DNA of 22,276 bases, from positions 1 to 22,276 of the forward strand of contig DHDH01000005.1 in NCBI GenBank assembly GCA_002399235.1. Reading direction: 5' to 3'. Made by a program: the position numbers and the translations under genes. Below the pieces are notes generated by a model, which worked only from the letters and a program-made list of their open reading frames with translations, was not told the origin of the DNA and did not search any database. This DNA is from Firmicutes bacterium UBA4881. Its GTDB lineage: Bacteria; Bacillota; DTU065. Within the stretch, counting starts at the first letter, position 1. Every line of letters begins with the position of its first letter. Positions 7,829-15,168 of this stretch are shown piece after piece.

Positions 7829-8611
7829 CTAATCTCTAGTTAGCTTTCTACCAAAGAATTTTTCTGTATTAGCCCAAGTAATTCGGCCAACCTCTTCTGG
7901 TGTGAGGTTTCTAACTTCAGCGATCTTCTCAGCAACCTTAACTACTAAACTTGGTTCATTCCGCTTACCACGAAAAGGCACTGGTGTCATATAAGGAGAA
8001 TCAGTTTCTAGAAGTAATCTATCTAATGGTACGACTTTGGCAACCTCTAATGGCTTTTTAGCATTTTTAAATGTTACTGTTCCTCCTAAAGATATTAGAT
8101 AACCTAAGGCTAATATCTCCTGCAAGGTCTCGACACTATATGAGTAACAGTGGAAAATACCCTTATGATAACCTTGTTCTTTGAGAATTGTTAGTGTATC
8201 TAAACTAGCATCCCTACTATGAACTACAAAAGGAACATCTTTTGAAGCTGCTAGTTCCAATTGTTCTCTAAAAACCTTTTTTTGTGCTTCTCGTGGTGAG
8301 TGATCGTAGAAATAATCAAGACCAATTTCACCTATACCTAAGACTTTAGGTTCTTCTAATAAACTAGCGAGTTCAGTTAAAAAGTTTGCTGGGACTTGTT
8401 CAGCTTCATGGGGGTGCACACCCACAAAGCCATACACCCCTTTATATTCTTTGGTTAGCTCAACAATTCTCCGAGATGTCTCTAAATCAGAACCTGCTAA
8501 GATCATCACACCTACTCCAGAAGCAAGTGCTCTTTGATAAACCTCTAGTCTATCCTCGTCAAAAGCATGATCTTCTAAATGGCAGTGGCTATCTAGATAA
8601 AGGTTAGCCAA
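7829..8611 (-). CDS. tatD: TatD family metal-dependent DNase
   Basis: A 260-residue TIM-barrel hydrolase with every metal-binding feature of the TatD/YabD family: HCH (His9, His11), Glu95 in GEIGLDY, His131 in HSRDA, His154 in GIFHCYS and Asp204 in LLETDSPYMTP. It is cytoplasmic, and family members are 3'-5' DNases or repair nucleases. Its length is normal. The ATG at 8611 lies inside the end of metG (8-base overlap), so it is translated with metG, the same arrangement as metS-yabD in B. subtilis. It is the last gene of the T-box-controlled unit and is probably induced with metG when charged tRNA-Met runs low. Confidence 0.93.
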   Translation of the reverse strand: MANLYLDSHCHLEDHAFDEDRLEVYQRALASGVGVMILAGSDLETSRRIVELTKEYKGVYGFVGVHPHEAEQVPANFLTELASLLEEPKVLGIGEIGLDYFYDHSPREAQKKVFREQLELAASKDVPFVVHSRDASLDTLTILKEQGYHKGIFHCYSYSVETLQEILALGYLISLGGTVTFKNAKKPLEVAKVVPLDRLLLETDSPYMTPVPFRGKRNEPSLVVKVAEKIAEVRNLTPEEVGRITWANTEKFFGRKLTRD

Positions 8612-10550
8612 TTATAGAACCCGCTTTAACTGGTTTTTCTGGGTTAAACACAGCTAAAGTACTGCCATCGCCAGCTGCTATTATCATTGCTTGTGACTCT
8701 AGGCCCATAATTTTGCGAGGTTTTAGATTGGTTACTATTGCAACTTGTTTGCCAATGAGTTCCTCAGGGCTATAAGCTTTGCCAATACCAGCTACAATCT
8801 GACGTTTTTCAGTCCCTAAATCAGCTTCCAAACGTAGGAGCTTATCAGAACCTTTTATTCGTTCTGCGGTGAGGATGGTTGCTACTTTAAGATGCACTTT
8901 TAGGAAATCATCGAATTCTATCTGCTCTTCAGTAACTACTGTAGCTTCTGGTTTTTTAGTAGCCTCTGCCTTTGTGGACTTTACCTCTTTAGCAGGTTTA
9001 ACAGGTCCTTTTTCTTTTTCATCTTCTTCAATTCTCGGGAATAGTGGTTCAGCTTTTAGTATTCTATTACCTACTGGTAGACCGTTCCAGACTTTGGCTT
9101 CTTCCCAAGTACAATCTGCTGATAGACCAAGTTGAACTCTAATCTTTGCTGCAGATGTAGGTAGAATTGGGGTTAAAGCTACAGAAGCTATTCTCAAAAC
9201 TTCACCAACTGTATAGAGAACACGAGCCAATCTAGGATAATCTTTATTCTTGGCTAAAGTCCAAGGTGCTGTAGAGTCTAGATACTTGTTAGCCCTGCGA
9301 ATTAGGACCCAGAGAGACTCTAAAGCGTTTTGTGGCTCATAACTATCGATCAGTGTTTCGAACTCCGCTAAAGCCTTTTTAGCCAGTTCTGCTAGTTCTT
9401 TTTCCGGTTCTTCTTCAGCCCCTAACTCAGGGATAGCTTCGGGGAAGTACTTCTCATACATTGAGCTAGTTCTGTGAATGAGATTGCCTAGGTCATTAGC
9501 TAAATCTGCGTTAATCCGACGAATTAGGCTGTCTCTAGAGAAATTACCATCAGAACCTAAAGTTATCTCTCTTAAGAGGAAATAACGGATGGCATCAGCA
9601 CCGAATTCATCGATTAAGAGATTGGGATCTACCACATTGCCCTTGGATTTGGACATTTTTTCGCCTTCGATGACTAGCCAACCATGGCCAAATACAGTTT
9701 TAGGTAGTGGCAGATCAAGGGCTAAAAGCATTGCCGGCCAAATAATGGTATGGAATCTCATAATCTCTTTGCCTACTAAATGCAAATCAGCCGGCCAATA
9801 CTTTTTATATAAAGTATCGTCATTTGTAAGATAACCTAAAGCAGAAATATAGTTTACTACAGCATCAAACCATACATAGATTGAGTGTTTAGGATCAAAA
9901 GGAACAGAGATACCCCAAGTAACTGCTGTTCTGGAAACACAGAGATCTTCTAAGCCACTTTTAATAAAGCTCTCCATTTCCTTAAGTCTAGCAGCTGGTT
10001 GCAAGAACTCTGGGTGCTCTTTGTAATAGTTAAGTAATGGCTCTGCATATTTAGATAAACGGAAAAAATAGCTTTCTTCTTCTACCTCTTCTACTGGTCT
10101 ACCACAATCAGGACATTTACCATCATTAGTTTGACGCTCCAACCAAAAAGCTTCACAAGGGGTACAATAAAGACCTTTGTAAGTGCTTTTGTAGATGTCG
10201 CCTTTTTCGTAGAGAATTTGGAAGATCTTTTGTACTAGTACTTCATGATGTTTATCTGTTGTGCGGATAAAGTCATCATAGCTAATATTGAGTCTCTCCC
10301 AAAGTGCTTTAAATGAAGCAACAATTTGATCTACATATTCTTTGGGATTCATTCCTTGGGCTTCAGCAATACGCTGAATCTTCTGACCATGTTCATCTGA
10401 ACCAGTTAAGAAAAAAACATCTTTACCTCTTAGACGATTAAATCTTGCATAAGCATCAGCTATGGTTGTGCAATAAGCATGCCCAATGTGTAGTTTAGCA
10501 CTTGGATAATAGATTGGTGTTGTTATATAGAAAGTCTCCTTGTGGTTCAT
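8604..10550 (-). CDS. metG: Methionyl-tRNA synthetase
   Basis: A 648-residue class I synthetase that charges tRNA-Met. Motifs are HIGH at 21-24, KMSKS at 298-302, and a four-Cys zinc knuckle (Cys129, Cys132, Cys146, Cys149). After the anticodon domain there is a Lys/Glu-rich linker (about 505-540) and a C-terminal Trbp111/EMAP-like tRNA-binding domain (about 543-648) with the pattern LKVATI and IVTNLKPRKIMG, as in dimeric bacterial MetG. The open frame extends to 10646, but that extension is translated T-box RNA. The ATG at 10550 has GGAGGTGG upstream and precedes the conserved FYITTPIYYPS start. It is controlled by the T-box leader directly upstream and overlaps tatD downstream. Confidence 0.96.
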   Translation of the reverse strand: MNHKETFYITTPIYYPSAKLHIGHAYCTTIADAYARFNRLRGKDVFFLTGSDEHGQKIQRIAEAQGMNPKEYVDQIVASFKALWERLNISYDDFIRTTDKHHEVLVQKIFQILYEKGDIYKSTYKGLYCTPCEAFWLERQTNDGKCPDCGRPVEEVEEESYFFRLSKYAEPLLNYYKEHPEFLQPAARLKEMESFIKSGLEDLCVSRTAVTWGISVPFDPKHSIYVWFDAVVNYISALGYLTNDDTLYKKYWPADLHLVGKEIMRFHTIIWPAMLLALDLPLPKTVFGHGWLVIEGEKMSKSKGNVVDPNLLIDEFGADAIRYFLLREITLGSDGNFSRDSLIRRINADLANDLGNLIHRTSSMYEKYFPEAIPELGAEEEPEKELAELAKKALAEFETLIDSYEPQNALESLWVLIRRANKYLDSTAPWTLAKNKDYPRLARVLYTVGEVLRIASVALTPILPTSAAKIRVQLGLSADCTWEEAKVWNGLPVGNRILKAEPLFPRIEEDEKEKGPVKPAKEVKSTKAEATKKPEATVVTEEQIEFDDFLKVHLKVATILTAERIKGSDKLLRLEADLGTEKRQIVAGIGKAYSPEELIGKQVAIVTNLKPRKIMGLESQAMIIAAGDGSTLAVFNPEKPVKAGSIIG

Positions 10551-10565
10551 AAAACCACCTCCATT

Positions 10566-10823
10566 AAAAAAATAAAGCTCGCCCCTTAAACACAAGGGAC
10601 GAGCGAATACCCGTGGTACCACCCTAATTTTCGCCAAAGCGAACACTCGGATCGGGTACTAAATAATACCCTAGCGCTATAACGGGCACACCCGGGCTAG
10701 CCTACTTTTTTTCAGCTACCAGCTCCAAAGCCATGTTCAACAGTTAAAATCTACCGGCTTGCACCTAACCCGGCTCTCTAGAAGATCCGCTCTGTTTACT
10801 CTTCTTTTTCTTAGCTTTTCTTT
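10566..10823 (-). promoter_or_regulatory. Met-specific T-box leader of metG
   Basis: The T-box core AGGGTGGTACCACGG lies at 10625-10611, with the UGGU that pairs with the free 3' end of uncharged tRNA. It is followed by a terminator hairpin (GCTCGTCCCTT 10604-10594 with AAGGGGCGAGC 10587-10577, one G-U pair) and the U-rich tail TTTATTTTTTT. Upstream stem I carries a likely specifier codon ATG at 10734-10732 (context GAACATGG), matching methionine. Uncharged tRNA-Met would stabilise the antiterminator and allow transcription of metG and tatD. The transcript start is estimated from the promoter. Confidence 0.93.
10577..10604 (-). terminator. T-box regulated intrinsic terminator
   Basis: An eleven-pair stem (one G-U) with a six-base loop, GUGUUU, then U-rich sequence at 10576-10566. 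Its 5' arm overlaps the region used by the antiterminator, as expected for a T-box switch. Confidence 0.9.
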
Positions 10824-10829
10824 ATAAAA

Positions 10830-10858
10830 ACGATATCATCAGTAACGTTTTTCGTCAA
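10830..10858 (-). promoter_or_regulatory. Sigma-A type promoter of the metG T-box transcript
   Basis: On the minus strand TTGACG (10858-10853) and TATCGT (10835-10830) are 17 bases apart, the ideal spacing. It sits just after the rsmI stop, so metG-tatD can be transcribed separately from the upstream tmk-rsmI unit. Confidence 0.7.
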
Positions 10859-10869
10859 GTAGAACTTTC

Positions 10870-11736
10870 TTAATCTTCATCCATACTTAGCCCTAGATTA
10901 TAAACGATCTTTTTGGTAAGACCAGTTATTGAGGCAATTTCTTTGCTAGCTTCACTCAAACTTTTGCCCTTTGCTAAGCTTTCTTTTAACAATTCGAGTA
11001 CATCTTCATCGCTATAGATAATATTTTTAGTATTACCAGATATGATTAAGGTTATCTCGCCTTTAACCCCTTTTTGCTCAAAGTAACTCACAGCATCTCT
11101 AGCAGAACCTCTGTAGAACTCTTCATAGAGTTTAGTTAGTTCTCTCGAGACCGTTATAGGTCTTTCAGGATCTACATCAGCAATTAACCTTAACAGTTCT
11201 ACTAATCTTTGGGGTGCTTCATATACTATCTGAGTTTCCCTTAATTGCATCAACTGAGAGACTTTATTTTTTAAACCTTTTTTACCTAAAAAGCCCCTAA
11301 AGGTAAACTCTCTAGTATCTAGTCCCGAAGCACTTAAAGCTGTAATCGCTGCTGAAGGGCCAGGAATAGGTCTAATAGAAAGACCTGACTCCAAAAGATA
11401 GGCTGCTAATTCAGCCCCAGGATCTGAAATACAAGGTGTACCAGCATCGCTAACTAAAGCTACTGTGCCTATCTCTAACTGGTTTTTTATCTCTAAAAAA
11501 CGATTTTCACCACTATGGCTATGAAAACTAATTAATGGTTTATCTATACCAAAGAAACGCAATAGTGGGGCTGTTCTTCTTGTATCTTCGCAAGCGATAA
11601 GATCAACATTTTCTAAAATATATAAAGCTCTTAACGTTATATCAGCCAAATTACCAATAGGTGTAGCTACAATATATAGGGTATGAGGCTCAATATTCTC
11701 CTCAATATTAGGAAGTTGCAATGCCATCACCTGCAC
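10870..11736 (-). CDS. rsmI: 16S rRNA (cytidine-1402-2'-O)-methyltransferase RsmI
   Basis: A 288-residue tetrapyrrole-methylase-fold enzyme that 2'-O-methylates C1402 of 16S rRNA using SAM. Diagnostic stretches are TPIGNLADITLRAL near residue 25, CEDTRRT near 49, SDAGTPCISDPG near 95 and PIPGPSAAI near 122. The C-terminal ~35 residues form the small helical tail typical of YabC/RsmI. The start is a GTG (11736) that shares a base with the TAG stop of yaaT; an ATG three codons later (11727) is equally possible since neither has a strong ribosome site. Translation is probably coupled to yaaT. B. subtilis has yabA, yabB and yazA between these two genes; here they are directly joined. Confidence 0.94.
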   Translation of the reverse strand: MQVMALQLPNIEENIEPHTLYIVATPIGNLADITLRALYILENVDLIACEDTRRTAPLLRFFGIDKPLISFHSHSGENRFLEIKNQLEIGTVALVSDAGTPCISDPGAELAAYLLESGLSIRPIPGPSAAITALSASGLDTREFTFRGFLGKKGLKNKVSQLMQLRETQIVYEAPQRLVELLRLIADVDPERPITVSRELTKLYEEFYRGSARDAVSYFEQKGVKGEITLIISGNTKNIIYSDEDVLELLKESLAKGKSLSEASKEIASITGLTKKIVYNLGLSMDED

Positions 11737-12611
11737 TATTCTTTAGAGGGGTCTGTATCATCAGTTTCTTTACCACAAGCTGGATTTTTGCAACAATCCT
11801 TAGGTCTCTTTTTGGCTTTATTAGGTCTCTTTTTAGGTCTATTTGCTGGATCACCATTAGAATTTTCATCTTGCCATTCTTCATCGTCTAAGATATTTTC
11901 ATCATAATCATCTTCACCCATATCAGCCATGCGAAGAATAGCACTCATATCTGGTAGACCTAATCCACCTTCTTCATAAACTTCGTGTTCATAACGTAAA
12001 CAACACATCAAACGGCCACAAACTCCAGAAATTTTGCTAGGGTTAAGTGATAGACTTTGCTTTTTAGCCATTTTGATAGAAACTGGTGCGAAGTCACCTA
12101 AAAAGGTAGCACAACAAAGCCCTCTACCACAAGGACCTAAACCACCTATCATTTTAGCTTCATCGCGTACACCAATTTGACGTAATTCAATTCTGGTACG
12201 GAAAACGGCAGCTAGATCTTTAACTAGCTCACGAAAATCAACTCTACCTGGAGCTGTATAGTAGAAGATTACTTTCTTTCTATCGAAAGTGTATTCCACA
12301 TCAATAAGTTTCATTGGTAGGTCATGTTTGGCAATCTTTTCTAAACAGATAGTAAAGGCTTCTTTTTCTTTTAAACTATTTTCGTCGACTATTACCTTAT
12401 CTTCCGCTGTTGCCTTGCGAATTACCTCTTTAAGCGGTTGGATAATTTCCGCTTCATCAACTTCTTTAGGGCCTAAAACAACATCACCATACTCGACACC
12501 TCTAGCGGTCTCAACAATTACCGAATCACCTTGGTTTATTTCAGTATCTCCAGGAGCAAAGTAATAGATCTTACCTGCTTCTTTAAATCTAATACCAACA
12601 ACTTTAACCAT
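11736..12611 (-). CDS. ricT: RicT/YaaT, PSP1-domain regulator subunit
   Basis: A 291-residue PSP1-domain protein. In B. subtilis RicT (YaaT) joins YlbF and YmcA in the complex that carries Fe-S clusters, affects RNase Y-dependent mRNA maturation, and is needed for sporulation and biofilm. The conserved cysteine set is present: GPCGRGLCC (Cys161, 166, 167) and GVCGRLMCC (Cys198, 203, 204). After the PSP1 core (to about 215) comes a tail of strongly acidic residues (233-255), then a Lys/Arg/Pro stretch (258-271) with an extra CC-x4-C (273, 274, 279). The tail is low complexity and its extra cysteines are unusual. The gene starts 13 bases after holB, as in B. subtilis. Confidence 0.93.
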   Translation of the reverse strand: MVKVVGIRFKEAGKIYYFAPGDTEINQGDSVIVETARGVEYGDVVLGPKEVDEAEIIQPLKEVIRKATAEDKVIVDENSLKEKEAFTICLEKIAKHDLPMKLIDVEYTFDRKKVIFYYTAPGRVDFRELVKDLAAVFRTRIELRQIGVRDEAKMIGGLGPCGRGLCCATFLGDFAPVSIKMAKKQSLSLNPSKISGVCGRLMCCLRYEHEVYEEGGLGLPDMSAILRMADMGEDDYDENILDDEEWQDENSNGDPANRPKKRPNKAKKRPKDCCKNPACGKETDDTDPSKE

Positions 12612-12624
12612 ATCTAAACCTCAC

Positions 12625-13566
12625 TTAACGACGAAGTCGGATAAATAAACCCTCTAATGCTAGCTGAGCATTACCATAACCTTCTATATATAACTTTAAT
12701 TCTTCTAAGTAATCAAGAATAGCTGCAATTTGGGTTTCGGCATATTCTTTCCCGAATACTCTCCCAAAATCCTGCTTTGTGTTACTATTCAACTTAAAAC
12801 TTCTTGCCCTAATAACATCAGTAAGTATATCCAGAAATCGAATTGTTTGTAATCGGTCTTTCCCTATCTTAGCACCAATATCTATTACTTCGTGAGGTAG
12901 CAATTGTTGCAAATTGTTTACTACCTTACTAGCATCCCCATAAAGCTCTCGCATCGATTCCGAGTCTTTAATCTCTATAGCCTTACCTAAAGAACCTCCA
13001 GAATACTCTTCTAAACCTACAGCTTCTTCCTTTGAGAGGCCCCTATTTATTAAATAGCTAATTATCTCTTCTTGGGCAAGCTTCTGAAAATCAACCTTTT
13101 GTACCCGAGAAAGAATAGTTGGTAGGAGTGCATATTGGTTTTCTGCTGTTAGTATCACTAAAGAATCAGCTGGTGGTTCTTCTAATGTTTTTAACAAACT
13201 ATTTGCAGCTTCGTCTCGCATCTTTTCAGCTTGGCGAATAATAGCTACTTTATAATGGCCTTCATAACTACTCATTGCTAAGAAGGAACACATTAAACGA
13301 ATCTGATCTATTTTTATTGATGGTCCTTCTGGTCCTATAACCTTAACATCAGGATAAATTCCTTCCCCAATACGCCTACAAGAGCTACACTCTCCACAGC
13401 CTTCGCCTGTCTCACAGTTAAGGACCATAGCTAACTCTTTAGCCATAGTTGTTTTCCCTGTCCCATGAGGCCCTGCAAAAAGATAGGCATGACTTAGGTG
13501 TTCTTTTTCTACAGCTCTTTGGAGGATCTTTTTAGCTCTTGCTTGACCTATAACGCGTGCAAACAC
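12625..13566 (-). CDS. holB: DNA polymerase III delta' subunit
   Basis: A 313-residue clamp-loader subunit with an AAA+ fold. It has an intact P-loop GPHGTGKT (32-39), a four-Cys zinc module (Cys51, 57, 60, 63) and the LLKTLEEPP motif near residue 121, seen in both delta' and tau/gamma. Length and gene position (after yaaR, before yaaT) identify it as HolB rather than DnaX. It helps load the beta clamp during replication. The start is GTG at 13566 with GGAGGG ten bases upstream. The 56-base gap to yaaR contains a terminator-like hairpin, so holB and the genes after it may be expressed at a lower level than yaaR. Confidence 0.93.
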   Translation of the reverse strand: MFARVIGQARAKKILQRAVEKEHLSHAYLFAGPHGTGKTTMAKELAMVLNCETGEGCGECSSCRRIGEGIYPDVKVIGPEGPSIKIDQIRLMCSFLAMSSYEGHYKVAIIRQAEKMRDEAANSLLKTLEEPPADSLVILTAENQYALLPTILSRVQKVDFQKLAQEEIISYLINRGLSKEEAVGLEEYSGGSLGKAIEIKDSESMRELYGDASKVVNNLQQLLPHEVIDIGAKIGKDRLQTIRFLDILTDVIRARSFKLNSNTKQDFGRVFGKEYAETQIAAILDYLEELKLYIEGYGNAQLALEGLFIRLRR

Positions 13567-13589
13567 CGCTAATAATCCCTCCTATTTTC

Positions 13590-13626
13590 TTTTAATATAA
13601 ATAAATGAGGCTGCTTACAGCCTCAT
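13590..13626 (-). terminator. Terminator-like hairpin overlapping the yaaR stop
   Basis: Minus-strand arms ATGAGGCTG (13626-13618) and CAGCCTCAT (13613-13605) pair perfectly around a 4-base loop and are followed by TTATTTATATT. The yaaR stop TGA (13625-13623) lies inside the 5' arm, so a terminating ribosome would cover it. The U-rich tail is interrupted, suggesting partial termination within the operon. Confidence 0.7.
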
Positions 13627-14075
13627 CCTATCAAATCAACAAGGAGTCCTCTGATCTCGCTCACTCTAGAAACAATCTCTAGTTGTGCTTCATGTCTTTT
13701 TAACATTAGAGAAGCCAGCTCCTCTAAAGATTCGTCAACCTTATTGGCTATTTTGTAAGTCCTGGTTGAACCAAAAATATCGATACCCATTTCATCTTTA
13801 ATACTATAAGCACCCCTAAGAGCAATATAGAGAAAACGACGTACCATATCCCTGTAATTTTTCAAAGTCTTTAAAGACAAATCCTCAGCTAACCTAGCAC
13901 CCAGTTGATCTACTTCCTTAAGCAGTTTTTCTAACTGCTCTCGGTTAGAATGCCTAGCCTCTTGCTTAAGCATATCCATAAATTTCTTATCGGGCCCTTG
14001 GATTTTATATTGCTCTGAGGGTTGTATCTTGGAACTTATTATTCGATCTTCATTTCTTTCAATTTTCACGCTCAT
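13623..14075 (-). CDS. yaaR: YaaR family protein (DUF327)
   Basis: A 150-residue, mostly helical, highly charged protein matching the length and position of YaaR (146 residues in B. subtilis) between yaaQ and holB. Conserved-looking stretches include FMDMLKQ near residue 32, a central RRFLY...A segment near residue 79 and a KIANKVDESLEEL segment near residue 108. No catalytic motif, signal or membrane segment is visible, and the function of the family is not known. It starts four bases after the yaaQ stop, with its ribosome site inside the end of yaaQ, so the two are coupled. Identification rests on synteny plus sequence pattern. Confidence 0.88.
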   Translation of the reverse strand: MSVKIERNEDRIISSKIQPSEQYKIQGPDKKFMDMLKQEARHSNREQLEKLLKEVDQLGARLAEDLSLKTLKNYRDMVRRFLYIALRGAYSIKDEMGIDIFGSTRTYKIANKVDESLEELASLMLKRHEAQLEIVSRVSEIRGLLVDLIG

Positions 14076-14079
14076 AGTT

Positions 14080-14412
14080 TTAAACCTTTTCGAAACGATC
14101 TACATCAACTACAAAGATAGTCGCTCCACCAATTTTAATTGGTACAGGTTGGGGAATAAAGTCAGGCACACTGCGGCTGAGATCGCCTACAACTGGTGTA
14201 ATCATTTGCTCCTTTGAGTAGCAAGCTTTACGAATAATATCGATAACAATATCAACCATATTCTCACTTACACCAATAAGCAATGTAGTATTCCCTTGCT
14301 TTAAAAACCCGCCAGTACTGGCAAGTTTTGTAGCTCTTATCTTTTCGTCCATAAGCTTATCTAAAACCACTGGAACGTCCTGATCCTGCACCACGGCGAT
14401 AATAAGCTTCAT
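14080..14412 (-). CDS. darA: Cyclic di-AMP receptor DarA (YaaQ/PstA), PII-like
   Basis: A 110-residue PII-like signalling protein. The motif TKLASTGGFLKQGNTTLLIG (28-47) forms the cyclic di-AMP pocket in DarA/PstA proteins. In known members it forms a trimer that senses c-di-AMP; its downstream partner is not clear. The ATG at 14412 has AAGGAGGG eight bases upstream and gives the family's usual MKLIIAVVQ start; the longer open frame to 14442 was rejected. The ATG shares one base with the tmk stop (TAATG), so translation is coupled. The order tmk-yaaQ-yaaR-holB is conserved in Firmicutes. Confidence 0.95.
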   Translation of the reverse strand: MKLIIAVVQDQDVPVVLDKLMDEKIRATKLASTGGFLKQGNTTLLIGVSENMVDIVIDIIRKACYSKEQMITPVVGDLSRSVPDFIPQPVPIKIGGATIFVVDVDRFEKV

Positions 14413-15071
14413 TATGGATTCCCTCCTTGTAAAACTCGCCAAATAATGGCCATTACATCCTCATGAATAAGTTCTGGACTTTTGGTTGCATCCAGCACCT
14501 TTACTCGTTGGTCATTAGCCATTTCCAGAAAACCTGACCGAACTTTTTCGTAAAAATCTTGGCTGCGAGCTTCAATTCTGTCTTGCTTATTACCTTCGCT
14601 ATTTAAGCTTAACTCCCTGCCTATTTGTCTCTCCCTTGATCTTTTAAGTGCCTCTTCTACTGGTAGATCAAACAAAAAGACAATATCTGGAAATGTATTA
14701 CCCATAGCTAAACTGTTCACTTGCCAAATTGAATTTACATCAACACCTAAACCAAAACCTTGATAAGCAATACTAGAGTGCACAAATCTATCACAGATAA
14801 CAACCTTACCTGCGTCCAAATTAGGTTTAATAACTTTCTTTACATGTTGTGCTCTTGCAGCTGCATATAAAAGTACTTCTGTCTCTGGCAAAACATCTTC
14901 CTTAGCAAAGAGGAGGATCTCTCTAATGCGTTCGGCAATAACTTCTCCGCCAGGCTCTCTTGTGAGAAGAGAGGGGATACTCGCTTGACTTATTGCTTCA
15001 TAACATAGTTTAACTTGGGTACTTTTACCACAACCATCAATTCCTTCAAAACTTACAAATAATCCTGCCAC
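14412..15071 (-). CDS. tmk: Thymidylate kinase
   Basis: A 219-residue P-loop kinase that phosphorylates dTMP to dTDP for DNA synthesis. It shows FEGIDGCGKST (8-18), the DR motif in CDRFVHSSIAYQG near residue 93, and a basic lid segment (RSRERQIGRE near 144). It begins with GTG (15071); the best ribosome site, AAGGAG, is 15 bases upstream, unusually far, but the following GLFVSFEG matches the family N-terminus, so the start is probably right. A 97-base gap to the upstream ATPase gene has no convincing promoter or terminator. Confidence 0.95.
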   Translation of the reverse strand: MAGLFVSFEGIDGCGKSTQVKLCYEAISQASIPSLLTREPGGEVIAERIREILLFAKEDVLPETEVLLYAAARAQHVKKVIKPNLDAGKVVICDRFVHSSIAYQGFGLGVDVNSIWQVNSLAMGNTFPDIVFLFDLPVEEALKRSRERQIGRELSLNSEGNKQDRIEARSQDFYEKVRSGFLEMANDQRVKVLDATKSPELIHEDVMAIIWRVLQGGNP

Positions 15072-15168
15072 TTAAATGTTCTGCATCTCCTTTCTTCTCC
15101 CTCAACCCTGTTTTTTCTGACTCTTCTAAGTTAGTCTATGTTCAAACAATCAATTAAGCATACGATAA

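Noticed and set aside
10551..10646. 32-residue N-terminal extension of MetG
   Set aside because: These bases are the T-box core, terminator and ribosome site; the ATG at 10550 gives the family's normal N-terminus.
14413..14442. Ten-residue extension of YaaQ/DarA
   Set aside because: It lies within tmk, and the ATG at 14412 has a strong ribosome site and the conserved start.
15072..15168. Promoter or terminator between tmk and the R3H-type ATPase
   Set aside because: No well-spaced -35/-10 pair and no stem longer than four pairs was found.
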